NCBI RefSeq assembly: GCF_024494725.1
Contig: NZ_JANHDK010000002.1
Location: 124,001 to 188,000, forward strand
DNA length: 64,000 nucleotides
DNA from: Haloplanus ruber
GTDB lineage: Archaea > Halobacteriota > Halobacteria > Halobacteriales > Haloferacaceae
Reading direction: 5' to 3'
The position numbers and the translations under genes were made by a program. The notes beneath the pieces are model-generated. The model ran no database searches. It saw only the letters and a list, made by a program, of their open reading frames with translations, and was not told the DNA's origin. This document shows positions 23,870 through 32,620 of this stretch, one piece after another (the stretch's first letter is position 1; each line of letters starts with the position of its first letter).

Positions 23870-24958
23870 ATGGACCCGCGCATTCGCACGCACGCAGAGA
23901 TCATCGTCGATCACTCGACGCGAATCGAGGCCGGCGACGACGTGGTCGTCAGCATGCCAGCGGTCGCCGAGGATCTGGCGGTCGCGCTCCACGAGGTGCT
24001 CGGCGACCGGGGGGCGAACCCGGTGTACCTGAACAACTCCGAGCGAGCGAACCGGGCGTACCTTCGCGCGAGCGACGACGAGGGCTTCGAGACGCCGGCC
24101 CACCAACTCGCACTCTACGAGGAGACGGACGCGGCCATCATCGCCCGCGGTGGGCCGAACGTCTCCGAACAGGGTGACGTGACCCCCGAGACCAACGCCG
24201 CCTACCGCCGGGCGATGCGGCCCGTCCTCGACGAACGACTGGGGACGCGCTGGTGTCTCACGCAGTACCCCTCCTCCGGCCACGCCCAACTCGCGGGGAT
24301 GAGCACCGAGGGCTACGAGAACTTCGTCTGGGACGCCGTCACGCTGGACTGGGACGAACAGCGCGAGCACCAGTCGCAGATGGTCGAGATCCTCGACGGC
24401 GCCGAGGAGGTGCGGATCCGGAGCGGCGAAGGGACGGACGTGACCATGTCCGTCGCGGGCAACCCCACGATCAACGACTACGGCGAGCACAACTTACCGG
24501 GCGGCGAGGTGTTCACCGCGCCGGTCAAGGAGTCCGTCGAGGGCGAGGTTCACTTCGATATGCCCCTCTACCGGAAAGGAAAGGAGATCGAGGGCGCACG
24601 ACTCCGCTTCGAGGACGGGAAGGTCGTGAACCACAGCGCCGAGCGCAACGAGGAGGTGCTGACGGGGATTCTGAACACCGACGCGGGGGCGCGGTATCTC
24701 GGCGAACTCGGAATCGGGATGAACCGCTCTATCGACCAGTTCACGTACAATATGCTGTTCGACGAGAAGATGGGAGATACCGTCCACATGGCGGTGGGCA
24801 ACGCCTACGCCGACACGGTCGGCGAGGAAAACGAGCGCAACGAGAGCGCCGAACACGTCGACATGATCGTCGATATGTCCGAGGACTCCACCATCGAAGT
24901 CGACGGAGAAGTCGTCCAGCGGGACGGGACCTTCGTCTTCGAGGACGGCTTCGAGTAG
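23870..24958 (+). CDS. M29-family aminopeptidase (362 aa)
   Basis: This is a dimetal exopeptidase of the AmpS/AmpT (M29) family, which removes N-terminal residues from peptides in the cytosol. Conserved regions visible are TRIEAGDDVVVSMP (N-terminal domain), DWDEQREHQSQMVEILDGAE, LPGGEVFTAPVKESVEGEV (with the metal-binding Glu), NLGELGIGMNR-like LGELGIGMNRSI, HMAVGNAYADT and the final HVDMIVDM. The length is standard. The ATG at 23870 starts MDPRIRTHAEIIVDHS, typical of the family. It stands between the cyclodeaminase gene (divergent) and lrp (convergent). Confidence 0.9.
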   Translation: MDPRIRTHAEIIVDHSTRIEAGDDVVVSMPAVAEDLAVALHEVLGDRGANPVYLNNSERANRAYLRASDDEGFETPAHQLALYEETDAAIIARGGPNVSEQGDVTPETNAAYRRAMRPVLDERLGTRWCLTQYPSSGHAQLAGMSTEGYENFVWDAVTLDWDEQREHQSQMVEILDGAEEVRIRSGEGTDVTMSVAGNPTINDYGEHNLPGGEVFTAPVKESVEGEVHFDMPLYRKGKEIEGARLRFEDGKVVNHSAERNEEVLTGILNTDAGARYLGELGIGMNRSIDQFTYNMLFDEKMGDTVHMAVGNAYADTVGEENERNESAEHVDMIVDMSEDSTIEVDGEVVQRDGTFVFEDGFE

Positions 24959-25000
24959 CGCGTAGGTCGGAGGACTCCGGGTTGGCGGGCCGTTGCGACC

Positions 25001-25465
25001 TTACTCGTCCGGGTCGATGTCGAGTTCGAACTGCTTGTTCTCGACGGCGGCGTTGAGGACGACGCTGGTGTTTGACTCTCGGATGTGCTCGTCGGTCAGC
25101 AGCGTCTTGATCTGCTCGTTCATCCCGTCGGTGTCGGGGAACTTGCCGATGGCGATGACGTCGTAGTCGCCGGTGACCTCGTAGACGCTGATCATCTGCT
25201 TTTGCTCGCGCAGAATCTCGGTGACGTCGGGGAGCGCGCTCCCTTCGACTTTCAACTGGAGGATTGCCGTCACGTCGTAGCCGATGGCGTCGTAGTTCAC
25301 GCGCGGGGTGTATCCCTCGATGACGCCATCGTCCTCTAGATCGCGGAGGTGGTTGGAGACAGTCGTCACGGAGACGTCGAGTTCCTCGGCGAGGCTTCGC
25401 AGGCTAGCGCGGCCGTCGCCCAGAAGCGCATTGATGAGCTTGGCGTCGAGATTTTCGTACGTCAT
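25001..25465 (-). CDS. lrp: Lrp/AsnC-family transcriptional regulator (154 aa)
   Basis: The N-terminal winged helix (about 5-55, [20 protein letters not shown] then [17 protein letters not shown]) is followed by the RAM effector domain (about 65-145). It is divergent from glnA, and in haloarchaea an Lrp gene in this position is known to control glutamine synthetase; that it does so here is inferred from the arrangement. A TATA-like CTTCTATACC is centred about 27 nt upstream of the ATG, supporting a leaderless start. The gene converges with the M29 aminopeptidase. Confidence 0.93.
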   Translation of the reverse strand: MTYENLDAKLINALLGDGRASLRSLAEELDVSVTTVSNHLRDLEDDGVIEGYTPRVNYDAIGYDVTAILQLKVEGSALPDVTEILREQKQMISVYEVTGDYDVIAIGKFPDTDGMNEQIKTLLTDEHIRESNTSVVLNAAVENKQFELDIDPDE

Positions 25466-25591
25466 GGCAGTTACGAACGACCCCGGGGGTATAGAAGTTT
25501 ACGAATATCCAATTCCGTTCGAGACCGAGGGGAAATTGCAGACAACAAAAAGGGCTTAATACTGGGAGTATAGATTATGCCTGTCCAGAAC
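25466..25591. promoter_or_regulatory. lrp-glnA divergent promoter region
   Basis: The lrp TATA (CTTCTATACC, 25489-25498, minus strand) and a glnA TATA-like CTTAATAC (about 25555-25562, plus strand) lie in this 126-nt gap. AT-rich sequence between them (about 25498-25515) is a plausible site for Lrp autoregulation and glnA control, though no exact palindrome is clear. Confidence 0.45.
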
Positions 25592-26965
25592 ATGACGGAC
25601 GAAACTGCGGCGACTGACGGCGGTCTGACGGCGGAAGAACAGGACGTCATCGACGAGATTGACGAGGAGAACGTCGACTTCCTCCGGCTCCAGTTTACCG
25701 ACATTCTCGGAACGGTCAAAAACGTCTCGGTACCGGCGAGCCAGGCGGAGAAGGCGTTTACGGAGGGCATCTACTTCGACGGCTCCTCAATCGACGGCTT
25801 CGTCCGCATCCAAGAGTCCGACATGCGGCTCGACCCCGATCCGTCGACGTTCGCCGTGCTCCCGTGGCGCGACGACGAGGAGGGCGCGACAGCCCGCCTC
25901 ATCTGTGACGTGATCGACACGTCGACCGGCGAGCCGTTCTCGGGTGACCCACGTGGCGTCCTCAAAAGCGCCATCGAGCGCGCGAACGACATGGGCTACA
26001 GCGTGAACATGGCCCCCGAGCCCGAATTCTTCCTGTTCGAGGAGGACGAAGACGGGCGCGCGACGACGGTCACCAACGACGCGGGTGGCTACTTCGACCT
26101 TGCGCCGAAGGACCTCGCAGGCGACGTGCGCCGCGACATCATCTACGGCCTGGAAAGCATGGGCTTCGACATCGAAGCCTCGCACCACGAGGTGGCCCAG
26201 GGCCAACACGAGATCAACTTCACGTACGACGACGCCCTGTCGACGGCCGACAACGTCGCCACCTTCCGGGCGGTCGTCCGCGCCATCGCGGCCGAACACG
26301 ACCTGCACGCGACGTTCATGCCCAAGCCCATCGCGCGGATCAACGGGTCGGGCATGCACACGCACATGTCGCTGTTCACCGAGGACGGCGAGAATGCCTT
26401 CCACGACAGCGACGACGAGTTCAACCTGAGCGACACGGCCAAAAGCTACCTCGCGGGCATCCTCGAACACGCGCCCGCCATCACGGCCGTCGCCGACCCG
26501 ACGGTGAACTCCTACAAGCGCCTGGTGCCGGGCTACGAGGCGCCCGTCTACGTCGCCTGGTCGGACCGCAACCGCTCGGCGCTCATCCGCAAGCCCGCGG
26601 CACGCGTGCCCGCCGCCTCGCGGATCGAACTCCGCTCGCCGGACCCGTCGTGTAACCCCTACCTCGCCTTCGCGGCCATGATCCACGCCGGTCTCGACGG
26701 GATCGAACGCGACCTCGACTGCCCCGATCCGGTTCGGGAGAACATCTACGAGTTCGACGAGGCCAAACGCGAGGACTACGGAATCACGACCCTGCCCTCG
26801 AACCTCGGCGAGGCCGTCGAGGCCCTCGAAGCGGACGAAGTCATCCAGGATGCTCTCGGTGACCACGTCGCCGAGAAGTTCGTCGAGGCCAAGTCCCAGG
26901 AGTTCGGCGAGTACATCGTCGAAGTCTCCGACTGGGAGATCGACCGCTACCTCGAGAAGTTCTAA
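25592..26965 (+). CDS. glnA: Type I glutamine synthetase (457 aa)
   Basis: The enzyme makes glutamine from glutamate, ammonia and ATP. Motifs visible are [17 protein letters not shown] (beta-grasp/active-site latch), [11 protein letters not shown] (metal-binding Glu), [23 protein letters not shown] (ammonia/glutamate site), the [17 protein letters not shown] loop and [11 protein letters not shown]. The length fits archaeal GSI. Two in-frame ATGs exist (25577 and 25592); the second is preferred because the TATA-like element is about 34 nt upstream of it but only about 19 nt from the first. The adenylylation-type Tyr motif is not evident. It is divergent from lrp and followed by a T-tract terminator. 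Confidence 0.96.
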   Translation: MTDETAATDGGLTAEEQDVIDEIDEENVDFLRLQFTDILGTVKNVSVPASQAEKAFTEGIYFDGSSIDGFVRIQESDMRLDPDPSTFAVLPWRDDEEGATARLICDVIDTSTGEPFSGDPRGVLKSAIERANDMGYSVNMAPEPEFFLFEEDEDGRATTVTNDAGGYFDLAPKDLAGDVRRDIIYGLESMGFDIEASHHEVAQGQHEINFTYDDALSTADNVATFRAVVRAIAAEHDLHATFMPKPIARINGSGMHTHMSLFTEDGENAFHDSDDEFNLSDTAKSYLAGILEHAPAITAVADPTVNSYKRLVPGYEAPVYVAWSDRNRSALIRKPAARVPAASRIELRSPDPSCNPYLAFAAMIHAGLDGIERDLDCPDPVRENIYEFDEAKREDYGITTLPSNLGEAVEALEADEVIQDALGDHVAEKFVEAKSQEFGEYIVEVSDWEIDRYLEKF

Positions 26966-26982
26966 CGGCACTCGTCTGCGGA

Positions 26983-26988
26983 TTTTTT
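26983..26988 (+). terminator. T-tract terminator after glnA
   Basis: Six consecutive T residues lie 17 nt after the glnA stop, within GCGGATTTTTTCGG. Archaeal RNA polymerase terminates at such U-runs without needing a hairpin. Confidence 0.5.
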
Positions 26989-27018
26989 CGGCGCGCGACG
27001 AACGTCAGCGACGCGTCG

Positions 27019-29013
27019 TCATCGAGCGTCGAGTTGTGCCTGCCTGTCGATGGCCGCCAAGACCGGGTAGTCGGCGGGGTTGGTCGCCGTCTCCCACCGG
27101 CCGCCGAACGAGAACGCGCCCATGTTGGCCGGGGCGTTGCTTCCCTGCATCTGGGCGGTGGTGAGCCCCGTCGCGCCGTCCTCTGAGGCGGTCTGTCCAG
27201 TCGCTCTCCTGTCCCAGTACGACCCGCTCACGTTCGCCCCGTCCGCGAGACCGTGTGTGTCGCTGGAGGTGGTGGGAGTCACGGTTCCAGCGGCGTACGA
27301 GTTGACCACCTCGCCGTCGGCGAGGCCGACCAGTCCACCGATCTGATCCGGCGGGTCCTGAGCCGCGTTCGACTCGCCGGTTACGTCACCCGTCGCGTAG
27401 CAGTACTCGACGCGCGATGGTTCGTCGACGGCTCGATCCAACTCGTTGTATCCGACGAGGCCGCCGATGTTCTTATTCCCGAACACCGCGCCCGCCGCGG
27501 CGGATTTCGAAACGGTACCGGAGACGTTCACGCCGACGAGGCCGCCGATGTTCCGTTTGTCGTCGCCGGAGGTGTCGGGGTTCGTCTCGCCCCGAACCTC
27601 GCCGGTAGCCAGACAGCCACGTATCTCGCCGACCGAGTACGCCGAGGATTCGTTCGCGCCGACGGCGCCGCCGACTTCGTTCACCCCAGTCACGTCGCCG
27701 GTTGCCGTCGATCCGCCAACTTCACCGGCCGAGTTGGTACCGACGAGACCACCGACTGGCCGGAAGCCCTCGACCGTCACGTCGGCGTCACAGCCGCTGA
27801 CGACGCCGTCGTTCTCGCCGACGATACCACCGGCGACGCCGCGTTCCGCGAGGTTGCCGTTCCCACTCTCGGACGCCACGGCGGTCACCGATCCACTCAC
27901 CGAGACGTTCCTCACGTCCCCACCGTTCTCGCCGACCACCGCACCGACCTTATCTTTCCCCGTCACCTCCGCGTTCGAGAGCGTGAAGTTCCGGATCTCG
28001 CCGTCGGAGTATCCGAAGAGGCCGACACCCTCCGTCTCCGACCGCCCGACGAACAGACCGTCGATGGTCTTGCCGTTGCCGTAGAACTCGCCGTCGAAGG
28101 GTTCTGCGTCCGTCCCGATCGGAGTGAGGCCGCCAGTGGTGGTACCCCCGCTCCCGCCCCCCCTCGGAGGCCCACCGATCGAGCTCGCGTCGAGGTCCTC
28201 GAGGAGGACGTACGTCCCGTCGAGCGGGTAAGTCGAGTTCGTCGGGTTACTGATGCTCCCCAGTTCTCCCGCAGTGTCGATAGCGGTTGCACCCGCGACC
28301 TGCGTCTCGAGTTCGACCGGACCTCCGTCCGCGTCGGTTGCCTCCACTGTGGCGACGTACGGTTCGTCGGGCACGTCGAAGTCACCGTCCTCGTCCACCG
28401 TCGCCGCCTCAACGGTCGCCTGACCGCCGGACATCTCCGTCGTCCCCGAGAACGTCGCGCTCGAGTCCAGTTCCCTCGCTGTGACGGTCACTTTCGTGAT
28501 GTCGTCGTCGCCGTCGGCGTCGCTGATCACGGCAACGAGCGCGTCCTCGAAACTGTTCGCCCCCTGCGGTGTTCCGACGTCGAACGTGTCGACGCTGAAG
28601 CGATCCGCGGGATCGGTCGCTGGTGCCGAGACGGATACCGTCACCGTCGCGGTGGCGGTGGCGCCCGCTCCATCGGTCGCCGTCACCGTCACCGTGTGGT
28701 CGCCGCTCGACGAGAACGTCGTCTCGAGACTCGGCCCGCTCCCGGCCGCGGTGCCGTCGACCTGCCAGTCGTACGTCACGGAGCCGTCCGGATTCGACGC
28801 GCTCGCCGTGAACGTCACCGTCTCCCCGGTCGCCGGCGACGACGGCGCGCCGATGCTCACCGACAGCGAGGCGTCCCCGCCGCCGCCACCGCCGTACAAG
28901 TCTTGGTTGAGGTCGGCGAGCGTCGTGTTGATCTCTTCGCGCAGGTCCGCCGGTGGCTCGAGGTCGAGTTCGCTCGCGTCGATGAAATCCTGTAACGAAA
29001 TTCCCCCGCTCAT
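27019..29013 (-). CDS. PKD-domain plus GLUG-repeat protein without signal peptide (664 aa)
   Basis: After an acidic N-terminus (1-40) and a six-Gly hinge comes a PKD-like beta domain (47-130, ending HTVTVTATDGAGATATATVT), a second beta domain (about 138-245) and a long repeat region (about 300-600). That region carries seven GLUG motifs (VGAVVGENGG, GGIVGENDG, GGLVGTNSAG, GGAVGANES, GGLVGVNVSG, GGLVGYNE, GGLVGLADG) and the family terminus SYWDRRATGQTASEDG...LTTAQMQG. Such proteins are normally exported adhesins or surface proteins. Here no signal peptide, Tat motif or C-terminal anchor is visible, and an in-frame stop three codons upstream fixes the start. Its ATG overlaps the stop of a 36-codon ORF. 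Confidence 0.85.
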   Translation of the reverse strand: MSGGISLQDFIDASELDLEPPADLREEINTTLADLNQDLYGGGGGGDASLSVSIGAPSSPATGETVTFTASASNPDGSVTYDWQVDGTAAGSGPSLETTFSSSGDHTVTVTATDGAGATATATVTVSVSAPATDPADRFSVDTFDVGTPQGANSFEDALVAVISDADGDDDITKVTVTARELDSSATFSGTTEMSGGQATVEAATVDEDGDFDVPDEPYVATVEATDADGGPVELETQVAGATAIDTAGELGSISNPTNSTYPLDGTYVLLEDLDASSIGGPPRGGGSGGTTTGGLTPIGTDAEPFDGEFYGNGKTIDGLFVGRSETEGVGLFGYSDGEIRNFTLSNAEVTGKDKVGAVVGENGGDVRNVSVSGSVTAVASESGNGNLAERGVAGGIVGENDGVVSGCDADVTVEGFRPVGGLVGTNSAGEVGGSTATGDVTGVNEVGGAVGANESSAYSVGEIRGCLATGEVRGETNPDTSGDDKRNIGGLVGVNVSGTVSKSAAAGAVFGNKNIGGLVGYNELDRAVDEPSRVEYCYATGDVTGESNAAQDPPDQIGGLVGLADGEVVNSYAAGTVTPTTSSDTHGLADGANVSGSYWDRRATGQTASEDGATGLTTAQMQGSNAPANMGAFSFGGRWETATNPADYPVLAAIDRQAQLDAR

Positions 29014-29120
29014 CGTCGCTCACCGGCCTTGGCCTTCGCGCCGCGGGTGACAACGGATACGGTGGCTGGTGTGTCGTCGGGTGTATCACTCGGGACGGCC
29101 CCGGGAGACGCTCGGAGCAT
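29010..29120 (-). CDS. Small 36-codon ORF coupled to the PKD/GLUG gene
   Basis: An ATG at 29120 lies about 31 nt downstream of the only TATA-like element (29147-29156), as for a leaderless mRNA. It encodes 36 residues, Pro/Asp/Thr-rich, beginning MLRASPGAVPSDTPDDTPA and ending KAKAGERR, with no hydrophobic segment. Its TGA overlaps the ATG of the large gene as ATGA (29013-29010). This architecture would let ribosomes reach the second gene by coupling. The product has no recognisable family, so it may be a small protein or simply a translated leader. Confidence 0.5.
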   Translation of the reverse strand: MLRASPGAVPSDTPDDTPATVSVVTRGAKAKAGERR

Positions 29121-29146
29121 ATCAGACGGACACGCGACCGGGAAGT

Positions 29147-29156
29147 GAATAGTATT
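29147..29156 (-). promoter_or_regulatory. TATA element for the 36-codon ORF and PKD/GLUG gene
   Basis: The minus strand reads AAATACTATT. It is about 31 nt before the ATG at 29120 and about 135 nt before the large gene's ATG, and no closer TATA exists. Confidence 0.5.
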
Positions 29157-29238
29157 TGACGCGTTGAAGCCCCGTTAATGGGTGCTTTCGCGGCTGTGCG
29201 ATCATCTCGCCGTCCGTCGACTCGGGGGGCGAGCGGCG

Positions 29239-30093
29239 TCAGCCCGCCGCCAATCCCGGAAGCGCGACCAGGAGTGCCACGACGCCGCCTGCGAGGCCGG
29301 CGGTGACCGGGAGCGAGACGCCCCCATCGAGAACGGCGGGGACGAGGAGCGCGACGGCAGGCAGGACGGCCAAGGCGGCGACGAGTCGGCGCGTCGTGTC
29401 GGGGGTGGCAACGACCCGGTCGGCGGCGAGATGCCAGCCGGCCAGGCCACCTCCGGCGGCCGCGACGGCGACCACGGTATCCCTGACGACGGCCACGGTA
29501 ATGCCGGCGAGACCGACGACGAGGGCGACGACGAAAACCCGGCGGGCGTCGGCGACTGTCACACGCTCGGGGGCGACGCCGGGGCCGAGACGGAGCGTCG
29601 CGGCGAGAAAGGCGAGGCCGACGGCGACGCCGACGACGACGTCGACGAGGTAGTGAACCCCGATGACGACCCGCGAGAGGGCAATCAGGGCAACCAGCGT
29701 CCCGACGGCTGCAACGAGGGGTGCCGAGCGCTTTCGATCCGGGAGCAGCGCCACCAGGGCGCCATAGACGACGGTCGAGCCGATTGCGTGGCCGCTAGGG
29801 AACCCGTAGCCGTCGGCGCCCGCACCGGGCGGACGGGGGAGGGCGAAGGCGTGTTTGAGCGCGAGCGTCAGGGTGAACGCGCCGAGCGCGAGCGCGAGCG
29901 CGGCGGCCATCCGAGGGGCGGCCACGTCGAATCGGGTCGCCAGCAGGTAGGCCGCGACGACGAGGACAAACAGGATCAGCGGGTCGCCGAGGCGGGTCAC
30001 GAGTTCCGCAATCGTGACGACGGCGTCGGGCAGCGTTCCGACGACCCCCGCCTCGCCGACGCCCCGGCTGGCGACACCGGCGACGAGTGACAT
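29239..30093 (-). CDS. PAP2-superfamily membrane phosphatase (284 aa)
   Basis: The three PAP2 catalytic motifs are complete: KHAFALPRP (K-x6-RP), GFPSGHAIGST (PSGH) and ALSRVVIGVHYLVDVVVG (SR-x5-H-x3-D). The N-terminal half has four to five membrane helices and a further set follows, so it extends beyond the minimal domain. The expected role is removal of phosphate from a lipid or polyprenyl phosphate at the outer face of the membrane; the substrate is unknown. The ATG at 30093 gives MSLVAGVASRG. It runs in the same direction as the YihY gene upstream with a 42-nt gap. Confidence 0.9.
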   Translation of the reverse strand: MSLVAGVASRGVGEAGVVGTLPDAVVTIAELVTRLGDPLILFVLVVAAYLLATRFDVAAPRMAAALALALGAFTLTLALKHAFALPRPPGAGADGYGFPSGHAIGSTVVYGALVALLPDRKRSAPLVAAVGTLVALIALSRVVIGVHYLVDVVVGVAVGLAFLAATLRLGPGVAPERVTVADARRVFVVALVVGLAGITVAVVRDTVVAVAAAGGGLAGWHLAADRVVATPDTTRRLVAALAVLPAVALLVPAVLDGGVSLPVTAGLAGGVVALLVALPGLAAG

Positions 30094-30135
30094 ATCTTGG
30101 GACTGTTGGGGAGGAATATATATCTCTCGGCACCG

Positions 30136-31395
30136 TCAGCGCCGGAACCGGCGCACGGCGTCGAGCGCCTGTGCGGGTTTCTCCAACAGGGAAAGCCCCG
30201 CACCCACGAGAACGAACAGCGCGTAGAGTCCGAGCGTCGAGAGGAAGATGACGATCATCGCGACGATGGCGAGCAGGTCGCTGCTGAAGAAATAGAAGGC
30301 GCCGAGGGTCATGGCCGTGCCGTAGAGGAGAACGAGGTAGGGGCCCCAGCCACGGGCGTGGCCGCGGCGCATCCGGCGGCGGACGTACGCCTTCAGGTCT
30401 TCCTCTAGGGCCGGTTTGTCGACCGTCCGGTCTTCGACGTCGGCCTCGAAGTCGTCTAGGTCGGCACGGAGCGCCTCGACCCGCTCGTTGAGGTCCTCGA
30501 TATCCGGTGCCGGGGAGGGCTCCGCGTCGCGTCGCGTGTCGTCTCCGGTCATGGCCGTCGTCAAGTCGTCTCGGTCCCGCGGATGTTGTACCTGCCGGTT
30601 CGGGGCGGTCGCGCGGCCGCCGAGGACGGCGTTGAGCGTCGCGCCGACGAGCAAGACCAGTCCCGCGAGGTAGAACCACGTCACGAGGAGGAGGACGGCA
30701 CCGAGGACGCCGTAGAGTGCGAACCGCCCGTTCGTCGTCGCGACGGCGGCATAGAGGGCGAAGGCGGTCCCGAGAAGCGTCCAGCCGAGCGCGCCGAGAA
30801 GGGCACCGGGAAGCGCCTCGCGGGGCGAGAGGTCGACCGCGGGCGTCACGTAGTACACCGGAAAGAGGGCGGCGAAGAGCGCCGAAAAGAAAAGCAACGG
30901 CGCGACGATGGACGCGGCGGGCAGGCGGAGGACGGCGACGGCACCGACGAGGGCGACGCCGCCAAAGGCGCCGACGCCGGCGGCGAGGAGAATTGTCACG
31001 CCCGCGCGAACGCTCCCGAGGAAGCGACGCGGGGTGGTGCCGTAGATCCGGGCGAAGGCGGTATCGACGCCACGAAACAGCTTGAGCGCACTCCAGAGTA
31101 GGAGTCCGAGTCCGACGAGGGTGATCCCGCCCTGGCCGGTCGTGTTCGTCAGCGCATCGTCGACGACCCCCCGGCCGACGGGAAGGAGATACCGGCCGGC
31201 GAGGTCGACGACGGTCGTCCGAAGCGACGGACCGCCGACGGTCGTCGCGACGACCGTCGCGAGGACGAGCAAGGGGAGCACGGAGATGAAGGCGTAGTAG
31301 GCGATACTGGCGGCCAACGTGGAGACATCGCGGTCGCGAACGTCGTCGGCGACGGCGCGCACGACGGTGAGCGGCCGGGCGAGTCGAACGGACAC
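30136..31395 (-). CDS. YihY/BrkB-family inner membrane protein (419 aa)
   Basis: The YihY core (about 1-275) has six membrane helices and the family segments TLAASIAYYAFISVLPLLV and LYGVLGAVLLLVTWFYLAGL. It is extended by a roughly 90-residue charged coiled segment (about 285-355) and two further membrane helices (about 360-410), an arrangement seen in haloarchaeal members. The function of YihY proteins is not established; no nuclease motif is present. The GTG at 31395 is the best start, since the domain begins right after it and upstream in-frame sequence is Pro/Arg-rich. Confidence 0.85.
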   Translation of the reverse strand: MSVRLARPLTVVRAVADDVRDRDVSTLAASIAYYAFISVLPLLVLATVVATTVGGPSLRTTVVDLAGRYLLPVGRGVVDDALTNTTGQGGITLVGLGLLLWSALKLFRGVDTAFARIYGTTPRRFLGSVRAGVTILLAAGVGAFGGVALVGAVAVLRLPAASIVAPLLFFSALFAALFPVYYVTPAVDLSPREALPGALLGALGWTLLGTAFALYAAVATTNGRFALYGVLGAVLLLVTWFYLAGLVLLVGATLNAVLGGRATAPNRQVQHPRDRDDLTTAMTGDDTRRDAEPSPAPDIEDLNERVEALRADLDDFEADVEDRTVDKPALEEDLKAYVRRRMRRGHARGWGPYLVLLYGTAMTLGAFYFFSSDLLAIVAMIVIFLSTLGLYALFVLVGAGLSLLEKPAQALDAVRRFRR

Positions 31396-31448
31396 GGCGA
31401 GCGATTCGGCCGGCGACGGCAAAAGACCGTGGGCGCCGCCGGACGCCG

Positions 31449-31877
31449 TCAGCGCTCGCTCACCCACGTCGCGGCGAGCAAGACCGTGACTAGGGTGAAC
31501 GCGACCAGCGAGAGGTTCGGGATGGAGAGACCGAAGACCGGCGCCCGCCACTGGACGGCCGCACACGGGCCGCCGAGGGTACACTGTGTCGTCGTCGCCT
31601 GGAGGACGGAGTGATACGCCGCGATGCCGAGGCCGGGAAGCGCAAGCGGCAGGGCGGTCCGATAGACGTCCGGTCGCCGGTCGAGGGCCGCGACTCCGAG
31701 GACGACCACGAGCGGGTACATGAGGATGCGCTGGTACCAGCACAGCGTGCAGGGCGTCAGCCCGAGACCGAGACTGAACCAGAGGCTGCCGGTCGTCGCA
31801 ACTGCCGCGACGGCCGTCCCCAGAGCCAGACGGCGCCGTGTAGCGCCGAGGCGGTCGAACGCGTCGCCGGAGGGCAT
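31449..31877 (-). CDS. DsbB-family disulfide bond formation protein (142 aa)
   Basis: This is a four-helix membrane protein that reoxidises a periplasmic-side thiol oxidase using quinone. The first cysteine pair is CTLC in LTPCTLCWYQRILMYPL and the second is QCTLGGPC, the two catalytic pairs of DsbB. The fourth helix is at the C-terminus (LVAFTLVTVLLAATW). The ATG at 31877 is used because only 2 nt separate it from the stop of the methyltransferase gene upstream, indicating one operon. No DsbA-like partner is in the window. Confidence 0.9.
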   Translation of the reverse strand: MPSGDAFDRLGATRRRLALGTAVAAVATTGSLWFSLGLGLTPCTLCWYQRILMYPLVVVLGVAALDRRPDVYRTALPLALPGLGIAAYHSVLQATTTQCTLGGPCAAVQWRAPVFGLSIPNLSLVAFTLVTVLLAATWVSER

Positions 31878-31879
31878 GG

Positions 31880-32560
31880 TCAGGGCGCCACGCCGACCGT
31901 CAAGAGCGTCCCCCACTCCCGGTAGCGGTCGACCATGTCCTCGCGCCGGTCCCAGTCCTCGGTCGGGAACGCCTCCGCCGGCGGGATCTCGATCTCACGG
32001 TCCGGGATGGTGTTCTGTTCGGCCACGTGGAGGCCGGCCGCGCGGAACGCCTCGCGGTACCGCTCACGGTCCCAGAGTTGCATCTCGACGTCGACCTGCT
32101 CTTGCCACTGGTGGGTGTGTTCGCTCTCCGCGAAGAAGTTCACGGCACAGAAGAAGGTGCCGCCGGGGCGAAGGACCCGCCGGATCTCCTCAAGTACCGT
32201 TGCCGGATCGGTGGCGTAGTAGAACGCCTCCATGGACCAGATATGGTCGATGGCGTCGTCCTGAAAAGGGAGGTGCTGGAAGTCGCCGGCGAGATACTCA
32301 AGCAGCGCCTCGTCGGTGTACGAGCGAGCGTTCGAGACCATCGCCGTCGAGGCATCGAGACCGACGCTCGCGCCGATATCGCGCGTCTCGCGGAGCGCTC
32401 GGAGGGCGTAGCCGGAGCCGGTGCCGAGGTCGAGGACCGTCTCGCCGGCCTCAACGGGCATCCGGGCGAGCGCCTCCTTTGCCGTGTGCCAGTGGCGCTC
32501 CTCCATCCCTCTGTCCTTGCCTGCCGCCGCCCACGCGTCGAACTCGGCCTGTACGCTCAT
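31880..32560 (-). CDS. SAM-dependent methyltransferase, UbiE/class I (226 aa)
   Basis: The Rossmann-type SAM site is clear: TVLDLGTGSGYALRAL (motif I), VGLDASTAMVSNARS (motif II) and LEYLAGDFQHLPFQDDAIDH (motif III region), then EEIRRVLRPGGTFFCAVNF. This is the class I small-molecule methyltransferase pattern, similar to UbiE/Methyltransf_11. The substrate is not evident. The ATG at 32560 gives MSVQAEFDAWAAAGKD. It is immediately upstream of the DsbB gene (2-nt gap), so the two are probably cotranscribed, although a functional link is not obvious. Confidence 0.87.
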   Translation of the reverse strand: MSVQAEFDAWAAAGKDRGMEERHWHTAKEALARMPVEAGETVLDLGTGSGYALRALRETRDIGASVGLDASTAMVSNARSYTDEALLEYLAGDFQHLPFQDDAIDHIWSMEAFYYATDPATVLEEIRRVLRPGGTFFCAVNFFAESEHTHQWQEQVDVEMQLWDRERYREAFRAAGLHVAEQNTIPDREIEIPPAEAFPTEDWDRREDMVDRYREWGTLLTVGVAP

Positions 32561-32620
32561 TACCGGGTCACGAGGAGAGCGAGCCACAAACCTCTGCTGG
32601 AACGCCGTCGTTTCGGGCGG

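Noticed and set aside
27253-28995. 580-codon frame antisense to the PKD/GLUG gene
   Set aside because: The minus strand encodes an obvious GLUG-repeat protein; the plus frame is Arg-rich and patternless.
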